Shown here piece by piece: positions 7,942-17,041 of a stretch of DNA of 64,000 bases. Numbering within the stretch: the first letter of the stretch is position 1; each line of letters opens with the position of its first letter. Made by a program: the position numbers and the translations under genes. Source of the DNA: an uncultured Clostridia bacterium (GTDB lineage: Bacteria > Bacillota > Clostridia > TANB77 > CAG-508); assembly GCA_934141555.1 (NCBI GenBank), contig CAKPCK010000007.1:1-64000 (forward strand), in the 5' to 3' direction. Under the pieces are notes generated by a model. It was given only the letters and a program-made list of their open reading frames with translations. It did no database searches and was not told the origin of the DNA.

Positions 7942-8358
7942 ATGAAATCTGAGAAAGGTATATCACTAGTATCATTAATTATATATTTAATAGTTATGAC
8001 TATAGTTGTTACTATTATTGCAAGGATTTCAACATATTTCTATAAAAATGTAAGTTCTACAGATTCTAATTTGGAGCAAAATGAACAGCTTGTAAAATTC
8101 AATGCATTTATTACTAAAGAAATAAATATACAAGATAATAGAGTTAATGATATAGGAGATAATGGAAAATATATTATATTTAATAAAACCAAAAATCAAT
8201 ATACATTCGAAAATGGGGCTCTCTATATAAATAAAGTCAAGATTTGTTCAAAGATAAATACTAATGACTCCAAATTTGATATAAATGGTGATGTTGTAAT
8301 AGTATATTTAACTATGGAAAACGGAACAAGGTTTACAAATTGTTATAAAATAAATTAA
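7942..8358 (+). CDS. Minor pilin / pseudopilin
   Basis: A 138-aa protein opening MKSEKG followed by ISLVSLIIYLIVMTIVVTII, a prepilin-type leader and hydrophobic helix. Position 5 after the predicted cleavage is Ser instead of Glu. The remainder is a short soluble domain with two cysteines that could pair. It lies between prepilin peptidase and PilB, 13 bases before the ATPase gene. It is probably a minor (GspJ/PilW-like) pilin; the subclass cannot be assigned. Confidence 0.6.
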   Translation: MKSEKGISLVSLIIYLIVMTIVVTIIARISTYFYKNVSSTDSNLEQNEQLVKFNAFITKEINIQDNRVNDIGDNGKYIIFNKTKNQYTFENGALYINKVKICSKINTNDSKFDINGDVVIVYLTMENGTRFTNCYKIN

Positions 8359-8371
8359 TAGAAAGGATAAA

Positions 8372-10045
8372 ATGTTAGTAAATCCTAACAGGTACAAAAG
8401 TAAAATGGCATTTGGAAAACGTCAACCAATTGGGGTTGAACTTGTTAAAAGGGGAATAATTACAGAGGAAGATGTACAAAGAGCTTTATTAGAGCAAAAG
8501 AAAAATCCAAATAAAAAACTTGGAGAAATAATTAAAGAAATGGATATATGTGATCCTAGAGTATTAATTCAATCAATAGGTGAAATTTTAGGAGTTAAAG
8601 GAGTAATTTTAACACCAGAATCAGTTAAAGTTAATATTTTAGATTTTATATCACTAGAAATGGCTAAAAAGTATCATGTTGTACCATTTGAAGTTGAAAA
8701 TGGCAAAGTTAAAGTTTGTTTTTCTGATACAACAAATAAAAGAAATTATGATGCAATAAAAATGTTAATGTTAAATAGAGGATTACTTATTGATCCATAT
8801 ATTACTTATATATCACTAATAGATAATATATTAAGCAATATTGGTGGAGAAACAAATGAAAAAAATATGGCTCAAATAGGACAAGAAGAAAATATAACAG
8901 AATTAGTTGATTCTATTATAAAAACTGGTATGAAAAAAAGAGCAAGTGATATACATATTGAACCACAAAAAGATGAGATTAGAGTAAGATACAGAATAGA
9001 TGGTGAATTATTTTTAGCAACAAAAATTTCTAAAGATAAATTACCACAAATAGTTGGAAGATTAAAAGCAATCTCAAATATGCATCAAGAAAAACAAGAA
9101 TCACAAGATGGTAGAATTTTGTTATATGATGATTATAATATACGTGTTTCTTCACAAAGAAATGTTTGTGGTGAAAAATTTGTATTAAGATTGTTAAAGA
9201 AAAATAACTCAATTCAAAGCATATTTGATTTAGGTTATCCAGGGACACCAGAGGAATTAGACAAAAGCATTGATAAAAGAAATAGTATTACAGTAATAGC
9301 TGCACCAACTGGAGAAGGAAAAACAACATCATTATATAGTATGTTAGATTATTTAAATAAACCAAATATAAATGTTACAACAATTGAAGACCCAGTAGAA
9401 ATTCGTATACCAGGATTAAACCAAATAGAAGTAGATGCAAAATCAACATTTTCAGATAATTTGAGAACAATCTTAAGACAAGACCCTGATATTATACTTG
9501 TTGGAGAGATCAGAGATAAAGAAACAGCAGAAATTGCTATGCAAGCTGGACAAACAGGTCATTATGTATTATCAACAATACATACAATAGATGCAATTGA
9601 AGTTATAACTAGATTAAGGAAAATAGGAATATCTGATTATGATATTGCAAGTACATTAGCAACAGCAATTTCTCAAAGACTAGTAAGAAGAGTATGCCCA
9701 AATTGTAGAAAAGAAAGAAAATTTAACGATCAAGAGAAAAAGATTATAAATTCTGTTGCTGAAAAATATAATGTGAAATTTGATTTAGATAAAGCAAAAA
9801 CATATGATGCTGTAGGTTGTTCAAAGTGTAATAATTCTGGATATGTAGGAAGAATTGCAGTTTTTGAAATTCTTAATTTAGATGATGAAGTAAAAGAATT
9901 AGTAATGAATGGGGCATCAAGTATTGAAATAAGAAAGAATGCTTTACAAAGAACTTATAGACCACTTATAGTTGATGGAATAAGAAAAGTTGTTAATGGA
10001 ATAACTACTTTAGAAGAATTAAATAGAAAATTAAAAGTTTTTTAA
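8372..10045 (+). CDS. pilB: T4P extension ATPase, PilB/GspE family
   Basis: A 557-aa secretion ATPase that powers pilus polymerisation. The N-terminal MshEN-type domain covers about residues 15-150, and the ATPase domain covers about 170-440. The Walker A motif PTGEGKTTS lies near 312-320, the Asp box/Walker B region DPDIILVGEIRD near 370-381, and the His-box STIHT near 401. A four-cysteine zinc site (CPNC near 442, CSKC near 482) is typical of PilB/GspE and absent from PilT. Length matches the family. Confidence 0.93.
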   Translation: MLVNPNRYKSKMAFGKRQPIGVELVKRGIITEEDVQRALLEQKKNPNKKLGEIIKEMDICDPRVLIQSIGEILGVKGVILTPESVKVNILDFISLEMAKKYHVVPFEVENGKVKVCFSDTTNKRNYDAIKMLMLNRGLLIDPYITYISLIDNILSNIGGETNEKNMAQIGQEENITELVDSIIKTGMKKRASDIHIEPQKDEIRVRYRIDGELFLATKISKDKLPQIVGRLKAISNMHQEKQESQDGRILLYDDYNIRVSSQRNVCGEKFVLRLLKKNNSIQSIFDLGYPGTPEELDKSIDKRNSITVIAAPTGEGKTTSLYSMLDYLNKPNINVTTIEDPVEIRIPGLNQIEVDAKSTFSDNLRTILRQDPDIILVGEIRDKETAEIAMQAGQTGHYVLSTIHTIDAIEVITRLRKIGISDYDIASTLATAISQRLVRRVCPNCRKERKFNDQEKKIINSVAEKYNVKFDLDKAKTYDAVGCSKCNNSGYVGRIAVFEILNLDDEVKELVMNGASSIEIRKNALQRTYRPLIVDGIRKVVNGITTLEELNRKLKVF

Positions 10046-10070
10046 ATTTGATTAACAGGGAGAGGAAAAT

Positions 10071-11201
10071 ATGATAGATGTAGATAAAATTATTAGAGCT
10101 GCTATAAAAAAAGGAGCGTCAGATATTCATTTAGTATCTGGTCAACATCCTATATTTAGAGTATCAAAAGCACTAATTAATTATGAAGAAGTTCCAGAAT
10201 TAAAAGAAGAAGATATGTTTGAAATATCTGATTTTATGATAAATGGAAATATAGATAAGGCTAAAATGTATGATGAAACGAGAAAACTAGATACTTCTTA
10301 TGTGTGTGATGGAATACGTCTAAGGGTAAATGCTTCATATGCTAATGAAATTCCAGTATTTACAATGAGAATTATAAAAAATGAATTACCTCCTTTTGAA
10401 GCTTTAGGAGTACCTGATGTTGTAAGAAGAATGACATATCAACCACAAGGGTTGATATTAGTTACAGGTAAAACAAACTCTGGTAAATCAACAACACTTA
10501 GTGCATTAATTGCACATATAAATGAAACACAAAATAAGAAAATATTAACACTAGAAAGTCCGATAGAATATATGCATAAATCTAAGAACTCATTAATAAT
10601 TCAAAAAGAAGTAGGAAGTGGACGTGATTGCTTAACATATCATGATGGTGTAAAAAATGCTTTAAGAGAGGATTGTGATATATTAGTAATAGGAGAAATT
10701 AGAGATAAGATAACAATGGAAGCTGCAATTGAAATGGCAGAATCAGGACATTTAGTAATAGGAACATTACATACAAAATCTTGTGCAGAAACAATAGATA
10801 GAATGATAAACTTCTATGAGGTTAGAGATCAGGCACAAATAAAATATTTACTATCATCATTATTAAAATTGGTTGTTTCTCAAAGGTTATTACAAGGAAA
10901 AAATGAAAAAATGGTATTAATTCCAGAAGTAATGGTGGTTGATAATGTTGTATCAGGTGTTATAAGAAGAGATAAGATAAGCGTTTCTGAAATAGAAGAT
11001 GCTATACAGAGTGCAACTGATAAAGGTAGTGTAAGTTTAATTACTTCACTTGCACAATTATTTATAGATGATAAAATTACATTAGAACAAGCTAAAGGAC
11101 AAATAGAAGAAAAAAATATTGAAATATTAAATAGAACAATTATGCAATTAAAAATTAAACAAGGTAAAAATGGGATGATGTACATGAATAAAAACAACTA
11201 G
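10071..11201 (+). CDS. pilT: T4P retraction ATPase, PilT family
   Basis: A 376-aa ATPase that drives pilus disassembly (twitching). The N-terminal PAS-like region ends near residue 110. The Walker A reads GKTNSGKSTT (about 133-142), where the more common form is GPTGSGKSTT, so one Pro and one Gly are changed but the Lys and Ser/Thr remain. Walker B CDILVIGEIRD and the GTLHT His-box are intact. It lacks the four-cysteine zinc site of PilB, as PilT proteins do. Its presence suggests a dynamic pilus and not only a secretion pseudopilus. Confidence 0.92.
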   Translation: MIDVDKIIRAAIKKGASDIHLVSGQHPIFRVSKALINYEEVPELKEEDMFEISDFMINGNIDKAKMYDETRKLDTSYVCDGIRLRVNASYANEIPVFTMRIIKNELPPFEALGVPDVVRRMTYQPQGLILVTGKTNSGKSTTLSALIAHINETQNKKILTLESPIEYMHKSKNSLIIQKEVGSGRDCLTYHDGVKNALREDCDILVIGEIRDKITMEAAIEMAESGHLVIGTLHTKSCAETIDRMINFYEVRDQAQIKYLLSSLLKLVVSQRLLQGKNEKMVLIPEVMVVDNVVSGVIRRDKISVSEIEDAIQSATDKGSVSLITSLAQLFIDDKITLEQAKGQIEEKNIEILNRTIMQLKIKQGKNGMMYMNKNN

Positions 11202-11213
11202 AAGGAGGAGAAA

Positions 11214-12566
11214 ATGCCAGTATATAAATATAAAGGAATTACAGATAAGGGATTAGTTGTAAGTAATACAATTGAAGCAGAGAGCAAACAAAAAGTAATA
11301 TTACAATTAAAAGAAAATGGAATAACCCCCATTGAAATATTACAAAGAGGTTTGACATTAAATAAGAAAAAACCTAGAAGAAATATGGCTCAGAGCAAAG
11401 AAATATTTAAAGAAGTAAGTGTTGCACAAGTTTCAACTCAAAATAGTAAATCAAAAACCAAATCAGAAATTTCAGAAAGAATGAGTAGATATTTTGAAGT
11501 AACAAAAAAAATAACAACAAGAGATATTGTAATATTTACGCAAGATTTATATTTGTTGAAAAAAGCTAATTTTAACAATATACATGCATTATCAACTATT
11601 ATCCAAACAACTGAAAATCCATCATTTAAAGGAATATTAGAAGATATTTTAGCAGGACTAGAATCAGGGGAATATATGTATACCACAATGGAGTATTATT
11701 CAGATGTATTTCCATATATATATACTAATATGGTAAAAGTAGGTGAGTTATCAGGTTCTTTAATGAATTCTTTAGATCAAGCTGTAAGATATCTAGAAGA
11801 ATCTACAGAATTAACAAAGAAAATCAAGAAGATATTAATACCTAATATTTTACAATTTGTTGGAATATTAGTCTTATTAGTAGCTGGAACATTGATAGCT
11901 GTACCACAAATCCAAAACTTGTTTGATGAGATGGGATCAAGTGCTCAATTACCTAAATTAACAATTTGGTTTAAGAATTTTCTTGATAAATTTTTCATAT
12001 ATTGGCCTATTCCAACAGCTATAATAGCTGGAATAGCAGGTGTAATAATATTTTATATTAATACTCCAAGAGGAAGATATAATTTTCATTATTTTAAATA
12101 TACAATGCCGATTTTTGGAAATTTAATATTCTTATTAGATTTTTCAAGATTCATTCAGGCGCTTGAATTAAATATATCAAATGGTATGAGAATTCAAGAG
12201 GCATTAGATGTTAGTAAAAATATTACTAACAATCAAGTAATGTTAGCAATAATAGAAACATCTATGAATAATATGCTTACTGGTAATTCATGGATACAAC
12301 CATTTGAAGATTCTGGATTGTGTTCTGCAATGCATACTGAAATGTTAAAAATAGGTATGCAAACAGATTTACCAGAAATGTTGAGAAAACTTAATGAGTA
12401 TATGACTATGGATATAAAAAATGCAATAGATAAAATTACAGCAATATTACCACAAGTTGTTTATTCATTTGTTGGTGCTTTCTTAATTTTCTTCGTATGT
12501 GTAGTATTAGTTCCTGTTATCCAAGTTTATATGGGTGGATTTATGTTTGAAGGAACAGGTGTATAA
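11214..12566 (+). CDS. pilC: T4P inner-membrane platform protein, PilC/GspF family
   Basis: A 450-aa polytopic membrane protein opening MPVYKYKGITDKGLVVSNTI, the usual PilC/GspF start. Two T2SSF repeats (about residues 105-225 and 300-430) contain the three membrane spans. Residues 48-90 form a charged linker. It is the platform acted on by PilB and PilT. It is the last gene of the operon, followed by a terminator. Confidence 0.92.
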   Translation: MPVYKYKGITDKGLVVSNTIEAESKQKVILQLKENGITPIEILQRGLTLNKKKPRRNMAQSKEIFKEVSVAQVSTQNSKSKTKSEISERMSRYFEVTKKITTRDIVIFTQDLYLLKKANFNNIHALSTIIQTTENPSFKGILEDILAGLESGEYMYTTMEYYSDVFPYIYTNMVKVGELSGSLMNSLDQAVRYLEESTELTKKIKKILIPNILQFVGILVLLVAGTLIAVPQIQNLFDEMGSSAQLPKLTIWFKNFLDKFFIYWPIPTAIIAGIAGVIIFYINTPRGRYNFHYFKYTMPIFGNLIFLLDFSRFIQALELNISNGMRIQEALDVSKNITNNQVMLAIIETSMNNMLTGNSWIQPFEDSGLCSAMHTEMLKIGMQTDLPEMLRKLNEYMTMDIKNAIDKITAILPQVVYSFVGAFLIFFVCVVLVPVIQVYMGGFMFEGTGV

Positions 12567-12584
12567 AATTAAAAAGTTAAAAGT

Positions 12585-12622
12585 AATGGGGAATAGAAAA
12601 ATTCCTCATTATTTATTTTTTC
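12585..12622 (+). terminator. Terminator of the T4P operon
   Basis: AATGGGGAAT (12585-12594) pairs with ATTCCTCATT (12601-12610) with one G-T pair. A T-rich tract follows. Confidence 0.7.
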
Positions 12623-12658
12623 TTACTAAAAAAACTCGGAAATAAAATTCCGAGTTTT
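12623..12658 (-). terminator. Terminator of rplM-rpsI
   Basis: The perfect 11-bp inverted repeat AAAACTCGGAA / TTCCGAGTTTT (12631-12641, 12648-12658) is followed on the minus strand by a run of Ts. It ends the ribosomal protein operon. Confidence 0.8.
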
Positions 12659-12665
12659 GTATTTT

Positions 12666-13067
12666 CTATCTCTTTGAGAATTGAGGTGCTTTTCTTGCTT
12701 TTTTTAGACCATATTTCTTTCTTTCTTTCATACGAGAATCTCTTGTTAAGAATCCGTTTGATTTTAAAGCAGGTCTATATTCAGCATTAGCTTCATTTAA
12801 AGCTCTAGCGATACCATGTCTAACTGCACCAGCTTGACCAGTAACACCTCCACCATAAACAGAACAAACAACATCATATTTTGTTAATGTATTTGTAACT
12901 GTTAATGGTTGTCTAACAATAACTTTTAAAGTATCTAAATCGAAATATTCTTCGATATCTTTTCCATTTATTGTTATTTTTCCAGTTCCTTCAACTAATC
13001 TAACTCTAGCTACTGAACTTTTTCTTCTACCTGTACCTAAGTATGTTATTTTATTTGACTTAGCCAT
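12666..13067 (-). CDS. rpsI: 30S ribosomal protein S9
   Basis: A 133-aa S9 protein with the family motifs GTGRRKSSVARVRL near residues 11-24 and the invariant C-terminus KKARKAPQFSKR. The C-terminal arginine tail contacts P-site tRNA in the ribosome. Full length. It lies 17 bases downstream of rplM, the standard pairing, with a GGAGG SD in the gap. Confidence 0.98.
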   Translation of the reverse strand: MAKSNKITYLGTGRRKSSVARVRLVEGTGKITINGKDIEEYFDLDTLKVIVRQPLTVTNTLTKYDVVCSVYGGGVTGQAGAVRHGIARALNEANAEYRPALKSNGFLTRDSRMKERKKYGLKKARKAPQFSKR

Positions 13068-13084
13068 TATTGTTCCTCCTTAAA

Positions 13085-13519
13085 TTAAAAATTCCAAATT
13101 TCTGGTTTTTGTGCTTGAAGATTGTGTTCGCTTCCAGCAAATGTTCTTAATTTTGTTGCCATTTGTCTTCCTAAAGAAGTATGTGGCAACATTCCTTTAA
13201 CAGCTAACATCATAGCTTTTTCTGGATTTTTTGCCATCATTACAGCAGCTGGAGTTTCTTTCATTCCTCCAATATATCCTGAATGATGTCTGTAAATTTT
13301 TGAATTCATTTTATTTCCTGTTAATTTTGCGTCTTTGCAATTAATGATGATAACATTATCACCTGTATCAATATTTGGTGTGAAAGTTGGTTTATGTTTT
13401 CCTCTAAGTAATCTAGCAGCTTCAGTAGCAACTCTACCAAGTGGCTTGTCTGTAGCATCGATTATATACCATTTTCTTTCAACTTCTGATTTTTTTGCAC
13501 TATATGTAACATTGTTCAT
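13085..13519 (-). CDS. rplM: 50S ribosomal protein L13
   Basis: A 144-aa L13 protein with the conserved segments WYIIDATDKPLGRVATEAAR and RHHSGYIGGMKE. L13 is an early assembly protein of the 50S subunit. It is the first gene of the rplM-rpsI operon, behind a consensus promoter and a structured leader of about 105 bases. Confidence 0.98.
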   Translation of the reverse strand: MNNVTYSAKKSEVERKWYIIDATDKPLGRVATEAARLLRGKHKPTFTPNIDTGDNVIIINCKDAKLTGNKMNSKIYRHHSGYIGGMKETPAAVMMAKNPEKAMMLAVKGMLPHTSLGRQMATKLRTFAGSEHNLQAQKPEIWNF

Positions 13520-13566
13520 GGTAGTACTAATCCTCCTATTTAAAATTTTAATTTTATTTATATGAA

Positions 13567-13607
13567 ATTTAAATTTTAAACTACCGGGGAGAAGTTCAAA
13601 TTTAAAT
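13567..13607 (-). promoter_or_regulatory. Hairpin in the rplM 5' leader (L13-leader candidate)
   Basis: ATTTAAATTTTAAACT (13567-13582) pairs with AGTTCAAATTTAAAT (13593-13607) with a small bulge. This closes a G+C-rich loop (TCTCCCCGGT on the minus strand) in an otherwise A+T-rich leader. L13 autoregulatory leaders are known in Firmicutes. Whether this one matches that family needs a covariance search. Confidence 0.45.
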
Positions 13608-13630
13608 CATATTTCAATATTCACTCAAAT

Positions 13631-13659
13631 ATTTTAATACAAAATGTGATTTTTGTCAA
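13631..13659 (-). promoter_or_regulatory. Sigma-A promoter of rplM-rpsI
   Basis: On the minus strand, TTGACA (13654-13659), a 17-base spacer, then TAAAAT (13631-13636). Strong match with ideal spacing. Confidence 0.75.
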
Positions 13660-13677
13660 TGAATTTTATTAAAGTTA

Positions 13678-13706
13678 TTGATATTTTTGGTTTTTATGTA
13701 TATAAT
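13678..13706 (+). promoter_or_regulatory. Sigma-A promoter of the flippase gene
   Basis: TTGATA (13678-13683), a 17-base spacer, then TATAAT (13701-13706). It is divergent from the rplM promoter. Confidence 0.7.
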
Positions 13707-13739
13707 TTACAAGATTGAATTGATAGTTAGGAGGACAAA

Positions 13740-15368
13740 ATGACTGAAGAAAAAACAAAAGTAAAAAAAGAAAGTTTTATGCAAGGTGTAATGACTATAA
13801 TGTTTTCTCAAATTTTGATAAAAGTTTTGGGATTAATATATACATTATATTTAACAAATAGAGATGGTTTTGGAGATGCAGGAAATGCAATATATATTAG
13901 TGGATATCAAATATATGCATTATTACTTACAATTTCATCAATAGGTGTACCAAATGCAATATCTAAATTAGTTTCAGAAAGATTAGCATTAGGAGATAAT
14001 AAAGGTGCTAATAGAATATTTAAAGTAGCATTAGCAACTTTTGGAATAATTGGTGCAATTGGAACAATGTTATTATTTTTTGGAGCACATACGATTGCAT
14101 ATAATTGGATTCAAATTCCAGAAGCAGAACTAACATTAATTGCACTATCACCAGCAATATTTTTCGTATCAATATCATCTGTATTTAGAGGATATTTTAA
14201 TGGTAGAAGAACATTAAAAATTACAGCAAGAGCCCAGACATTAGAACAAATATTTAAAACAGTATTGACTATAGTAATAGTAGAGATTGTTGCATATGTA
14301 ACATCAACTTCAACAGAAATGATGGCTGCAGGAGCAAATGTGGCAACAACAATAGCAACATTTTCAAGTTTTGCATATATGTTTATATATTATAGAACAA
14401 AAAGAAAAGAAATTGGAAATGAAATTGCTCAAACAGTAAATTATAAATATGAAGATGTAAAAACAATTGTAAAGAAAATTTTAATGGTATCAATTCCGCT
14501 AACATTAAGCTCAATAATGACATCATTTAATAAAAATATAGATTCATTTACAGTAAAAAGAATATTGAATACATATCTATCATCAGATGTAGCCAAAAAA
14601 TTATATGGGATATTAGGTGGGAAAGTTGATACAATAACAAATTTGCCACTTGCAATAAATATTGCATTTTCAACAGCTTTAGTACCAGCAATATCAGCAG
14701 CAAAAGCTAAAAATGATCATGAAACAGCAACAAAAAGAGTATCATTCTCATTGATGACATCAATGTTAATTGGACTTCCATGTGTAATTGGATTAGTTGT
14801 ATTTGCACAACCAATTTTAAATTTATTATATCCAAGGGCAAATGAAGGAGCACTATTGTTAAAACTTGTTGCAATTGGTGTAATATTCTCAATATTAAAT
14901 CAAACAATAAGTGGAGCATTACAAGGATTCGGAAAAGTAATGGTTCCAGCATTTGCATTAGGAGCTGGATGTGTAGTTAAATTAATATTAAATTTGATTT
15001 TATTAAGAATACCATCATTAAATGTATACGGTGCAGCAATTGCAACAATTGCATGTCATGCAACAGCATTTACAATAGTATTTATAGTATTACAAAAATA
15101 TATAAAATTAGATTTACCATTTAAGAAATTTGTTGTTAAACCAGGAATTGCAGCAGGTATAATGGGAGTATGTTCATATACAATTTATACTTTATTAAAC
15201 AATACATTTTTACATGGAAATAAGGCAACAATAATTTCAATAATATTTGCTGTTATAGTATATTTGATGGCAGTAGTTGCACTAAAGATTTATAGTAAAG
15301 AAGACATAAAAATGCTTCCAAAAGGTGATAAACTTTTAAATATTTTAACAAAAATGAAAATTTATTAA
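13740..15368 (+). CDS. SpoVB/MurJ-like polysaccharide (lipid-linked) flippase
   Basis: A 542-aa integral membrane protein of the MOP exporter superfamily, with about 14 hydrophobic segments. The N-terminus (QGVMTIMFSQILIKVLGLIY) and the GDxGNAIYISGYQIY region resemble SpoVB/YkvU-type proteins. These move lipid-linked peptidoglycan or polysaccharide precursors across the membrane and in sporulators are used for cortex synthesis. Whether this paralogue serves vegetative wall or spore cortex cannot be decided here. It is monocistronic behind its own consensus promoter. Confidence 0.8.
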   Translation: MTEEKTKVKKESFMQGVMTIMFSQILIKVLGLIYTLYLTNRDGFGDAGNAIYISGYQIYALLLTISSIGVPNAISKLVSERLALGDNKGANRIFKVALATFGIIGAIGTMLLFFGAHTIAYNWIQIPEAELTLIALSPAIFFVSISSVFRGYFNGRRTLKITARAQTLEQIFKTVLTIVIVEIVAYVTSTSTEMMAAGANVATTIATFSSFAYMFIYYRTKRKEIGNEIAQTVNYKYEDVKTIVKKILMVSIPLTLSSIMTSFNKNIDSFTVKRILNTYLSSDVAKKLYGILGGKVDTITNLPLAINIAFSTALVPAISAAKAKNDHETATKRVSFSLMTSMLIGLPCVIGLVVFAQPILNLLYPRANEGALLLKLVAIGVIFSILNQTISGALQGFGKVMVPAFALGAGCVVKLILNLILLRIPSLNVYGAAIATIACHATAFTIVFIVLQKYIKLDLPFKKFVVKPGIAAGIMGVCSYTIYTLLNNTFLHGNKATIISIIFAVIVYLMAVVALKIYSKEDIKMLPKGDKLLNILTKMKIY

Positions 15369-15489
15369 AAAAAAAGAGGGATTTTATAATATTTTGGAGA
15401 ATAAATAAACAGAAAAGTACAGATATTGCTTAAATACTGCAATATAAGTACATATTATTATTACAAAAATATATAGGAGGTAATTCATA

Positions 15490-15765
15490 ATGAACAAAGC
15501 TGAATTAGTAGCAGCAATGTCTGCAAAAACAGGAGAATCAAAGAAAGTAACAGAAGAAACATTAAACGCATTTGTTGAAGTTGTTTCTGAAGCATTAAAA
15601 GGAGGAGACAAAATTCAATTAGTTGGATTTGGATCATTCGAAGTTAGAAAAAGAGCTGCAAGAAAAGGTAGAAATCCTCAAACTAAAGAAGAGATAAAAA
15701 TACCTGCATCAAAAGCTCCAGTATTCAAAGCTGGTAAAGCATTAAAAGAAACAGTAAATAAATAA
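15490..15765 (+). CDS. hup: HU-family DNA-binding protein
   Basis: A 91-aa HU protein opening MNKAELVAAMSAKTGESKKV. The conserved GFGSFEVRKRAARKGRNPQT DNA-binding arm lies near residues 47-66. It is a dimeric nucleoid protein that bends DNA. A strong AGGAGG SD precedes the ATG, and a strong terminator follows, so it is a single-gene unit. Upstream promoter elements are not clear by eye. Confidence 0.97.
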   Translation: MNKAELVAAMSAKTGESKKVTEETLNAFVEVVSEALKGGDKIQLVGFGSFEVRKRAARKGRNPQTKEEIKIPASKAPVFKAGKALKETVNK

Positions 15766-15779
15766 TTGTTATATAGAAG

Positions 15780-15811
15780 CAGTTGGAAAATTTTTTTCTA
15801 ACTGTTTTTTT
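15780..15811 (+). terminator. Terminator of hup
   Basis: An 11-bp stem from CAGTTGGAAAA (15780-15790) with 15794-15804, one G-T pair, a TTT loop and a run of seven Ts. Confidence 0.8.
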
Positions 15812-15819
15812 ATTTTCTA

Positions 15820-15848
15820 TTGATTTTATTAATGATTATTGATATATT
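15820..15848 (+). promoter_or_regulatory. Putative sigma-A promoter for the pilin-like gene at 15896
   Basis: TTGATT (15820-15825), a 17-base spacer, then TATATT (15843-15848). In such A+T-rich DNA chance matches are common. Confidence 0.4.
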
Positions 15849-15895
15849 ATATATTAGTAATACAAATGATTGGAAAGGAAATTGAGTAAAATTAC

Positions 15896-16306
15896 ATGAA
15901 GAAAAGGTTATATAAAAAATTTAAAGAAGAAAAAGGAATAACTGGAATTGATGCTACAATTGCAGTTATTATATTAGTAGTTTTTGTTCCATTAGTTGCA
16001 AGTTTATTTGGAAATATTGCAAATGTATCTAAAAAAATTTCTAGAAAAGCAACAGCCACAAATATTGCTGTTCAAACAATAGAATCAATAAAAATGTTGC
16101 AATATGATTCTATTCAAGTAGGAGATATAGATATAGGAAGTATAAATGATGTGAGTGGAAGCTTAACTAATATTCCTAATGGATATAGTGTTAAAATAAA
16201 TGTTGTAAAAAATTTAAAAAATAAAGAGGTAGAAGTAAGTGTTAGTTATCCTGAAGATTCATCAACAGAAACACTGAAATTAATAACTAAAATATATCAA
16301 GATTAA
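15896..16306 (+). CDS. Pilin-like protein, unlinked minor pilin candidate
   Basis: A 136-aa protein with a basic leader ending EEKG and then ITGIDATIAVIILVVFVPLV. This is a prepilin-type hydrophobic helix in which position 5 after cleavage is Asp, so the negative charge usual at Glu5 is kept. A short soluble domain follows (about residues 50-136). It lies 3 kb from the main pilus operon and upstream of xseB, suggesting co-transcription with housekeeping genes. GspI/PilV-like function is an inference from topology. Confidence 0.5.
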   Translation: MKKRLYKKFKEEKGITGIDATIAVIILVVFVPLVASLFGNIANVSKKISRKATATNIAVQTIESIKMLQYDSIQVGDIDIGSINDVSGSLTNIPNGYSVKINVVKNLKNKEVEVSVSYPEDSSTETLKLITKIYQD

Positions 16307-16330
16307 ATACTTTAGAAAGGAAAAATTTAA

Positions 16331-16558
16331 ATGGAAGAAAATAATTTTGAAAAATCAATGGAAAGTTTAGAAAAAATAGTAACAGAATTAGAAAATGGTG
16401 AGTTGAATTTGGATGAATCTGTGAAAAAATTTGAAGAAGGAATGAAAATAGCTCAAAAATGTAATAATATTTTAGAAGATGCAGAAAAGAAAATAACAAT
16501 TTTACTAGAAAAAAATGGTGATCTAGAAGAAAATTCTTTTGATGTAAACAATGAATAA
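16331..16558 (+). CDS. xseB: Exodeoxyribonuclease VII small subunit
   Basis: A 75-aa XseB protein with the family signature FEKSMESLEKIVTELENGEL and a following LDESVKKFEEGM helix. It is the small subunit of the ssDNA-specific exonuclease VII, binding the large subunit XseA through coiled coils. xseA, its usual neighbour, is not in this window. An AGAAAGGA SD precedes it. Confidence 0.92.
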   Translation: MEENNFEKSMESLEKIVTELENGELNLDESVKKFEEGMKIAQKCNNILEDAEKKITILLEKNGDLEENSFDVNNE

Positions 16559-16575
16559 TAGGAGATAAAAGCATA

Positions 16576-17016
16576 ATGAATAATTTTCAAAAAATGATTA
16601 CAAATAAATATTTGTATATACCATTAATATTATGGTTTTGTATACAAACATTTAAAGTAATATATGAACTAATAAAAACAAAAAAATTTAATTTTAAGAG
16701 AATAGTAGGAGCAGGAGGAATGCCAAGCTCACATTCAGCAGTAGCAATGTGTATAGCTACAATGATAGGAAAAGCAGAGGGATTTGATTCTAACATATTT
16801 GCACTTGCACTAATTTTTGCATTAGTTGTTATGTATGATGCAGCAGGAGTAAGAAGAGCAGCTGGAAAACAAGCAAAATTACTAAATAAAATAATTGAAA
16901 CACCAGGTCTTACTAATGTTCAAGTCCAAGAAAAACTTGTAGAAGTACTAGGACATACACCAATCCAAGTATTTGTAGGAGCTTTTCTTGGAATTATTGT
17001 TGGCTTATTTACATAA
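16576..17016 (+). CDS. Divergent PAP2 family membrane protein (DUF212, YuiD-like)
   Basis: A 146-aa membrane protein with the DUF212 signature GAGGMPSSHSAVAMCIATMI near residues 46-65 and MYDAAGVRRAAGKQA near 89-103. The PSSHS motif recalls PAP2 acid phosphatases, but the family's catalytic role is not established. About four membrane segments. It sits 17 bases after xseB and 25 before fhs, probably in one operon. Confidence 0.85.
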   Translation: MNNFQKMITNKYLYIPLILWFCIQTFKVIYELIKTKKFNFKRIVGAGGMPSSHSAVAMCIATMIGKAEGFDSNIFALALIFALVVMYDAAGVRRAAGKQAKLLNKIIETPGLTNVQVQEKLVEVLGHTPIQVFVGAFLGIIVGLFT

Positions 17017-17041
17017 TATTAATGAGAAAGGATGAGAAAAA

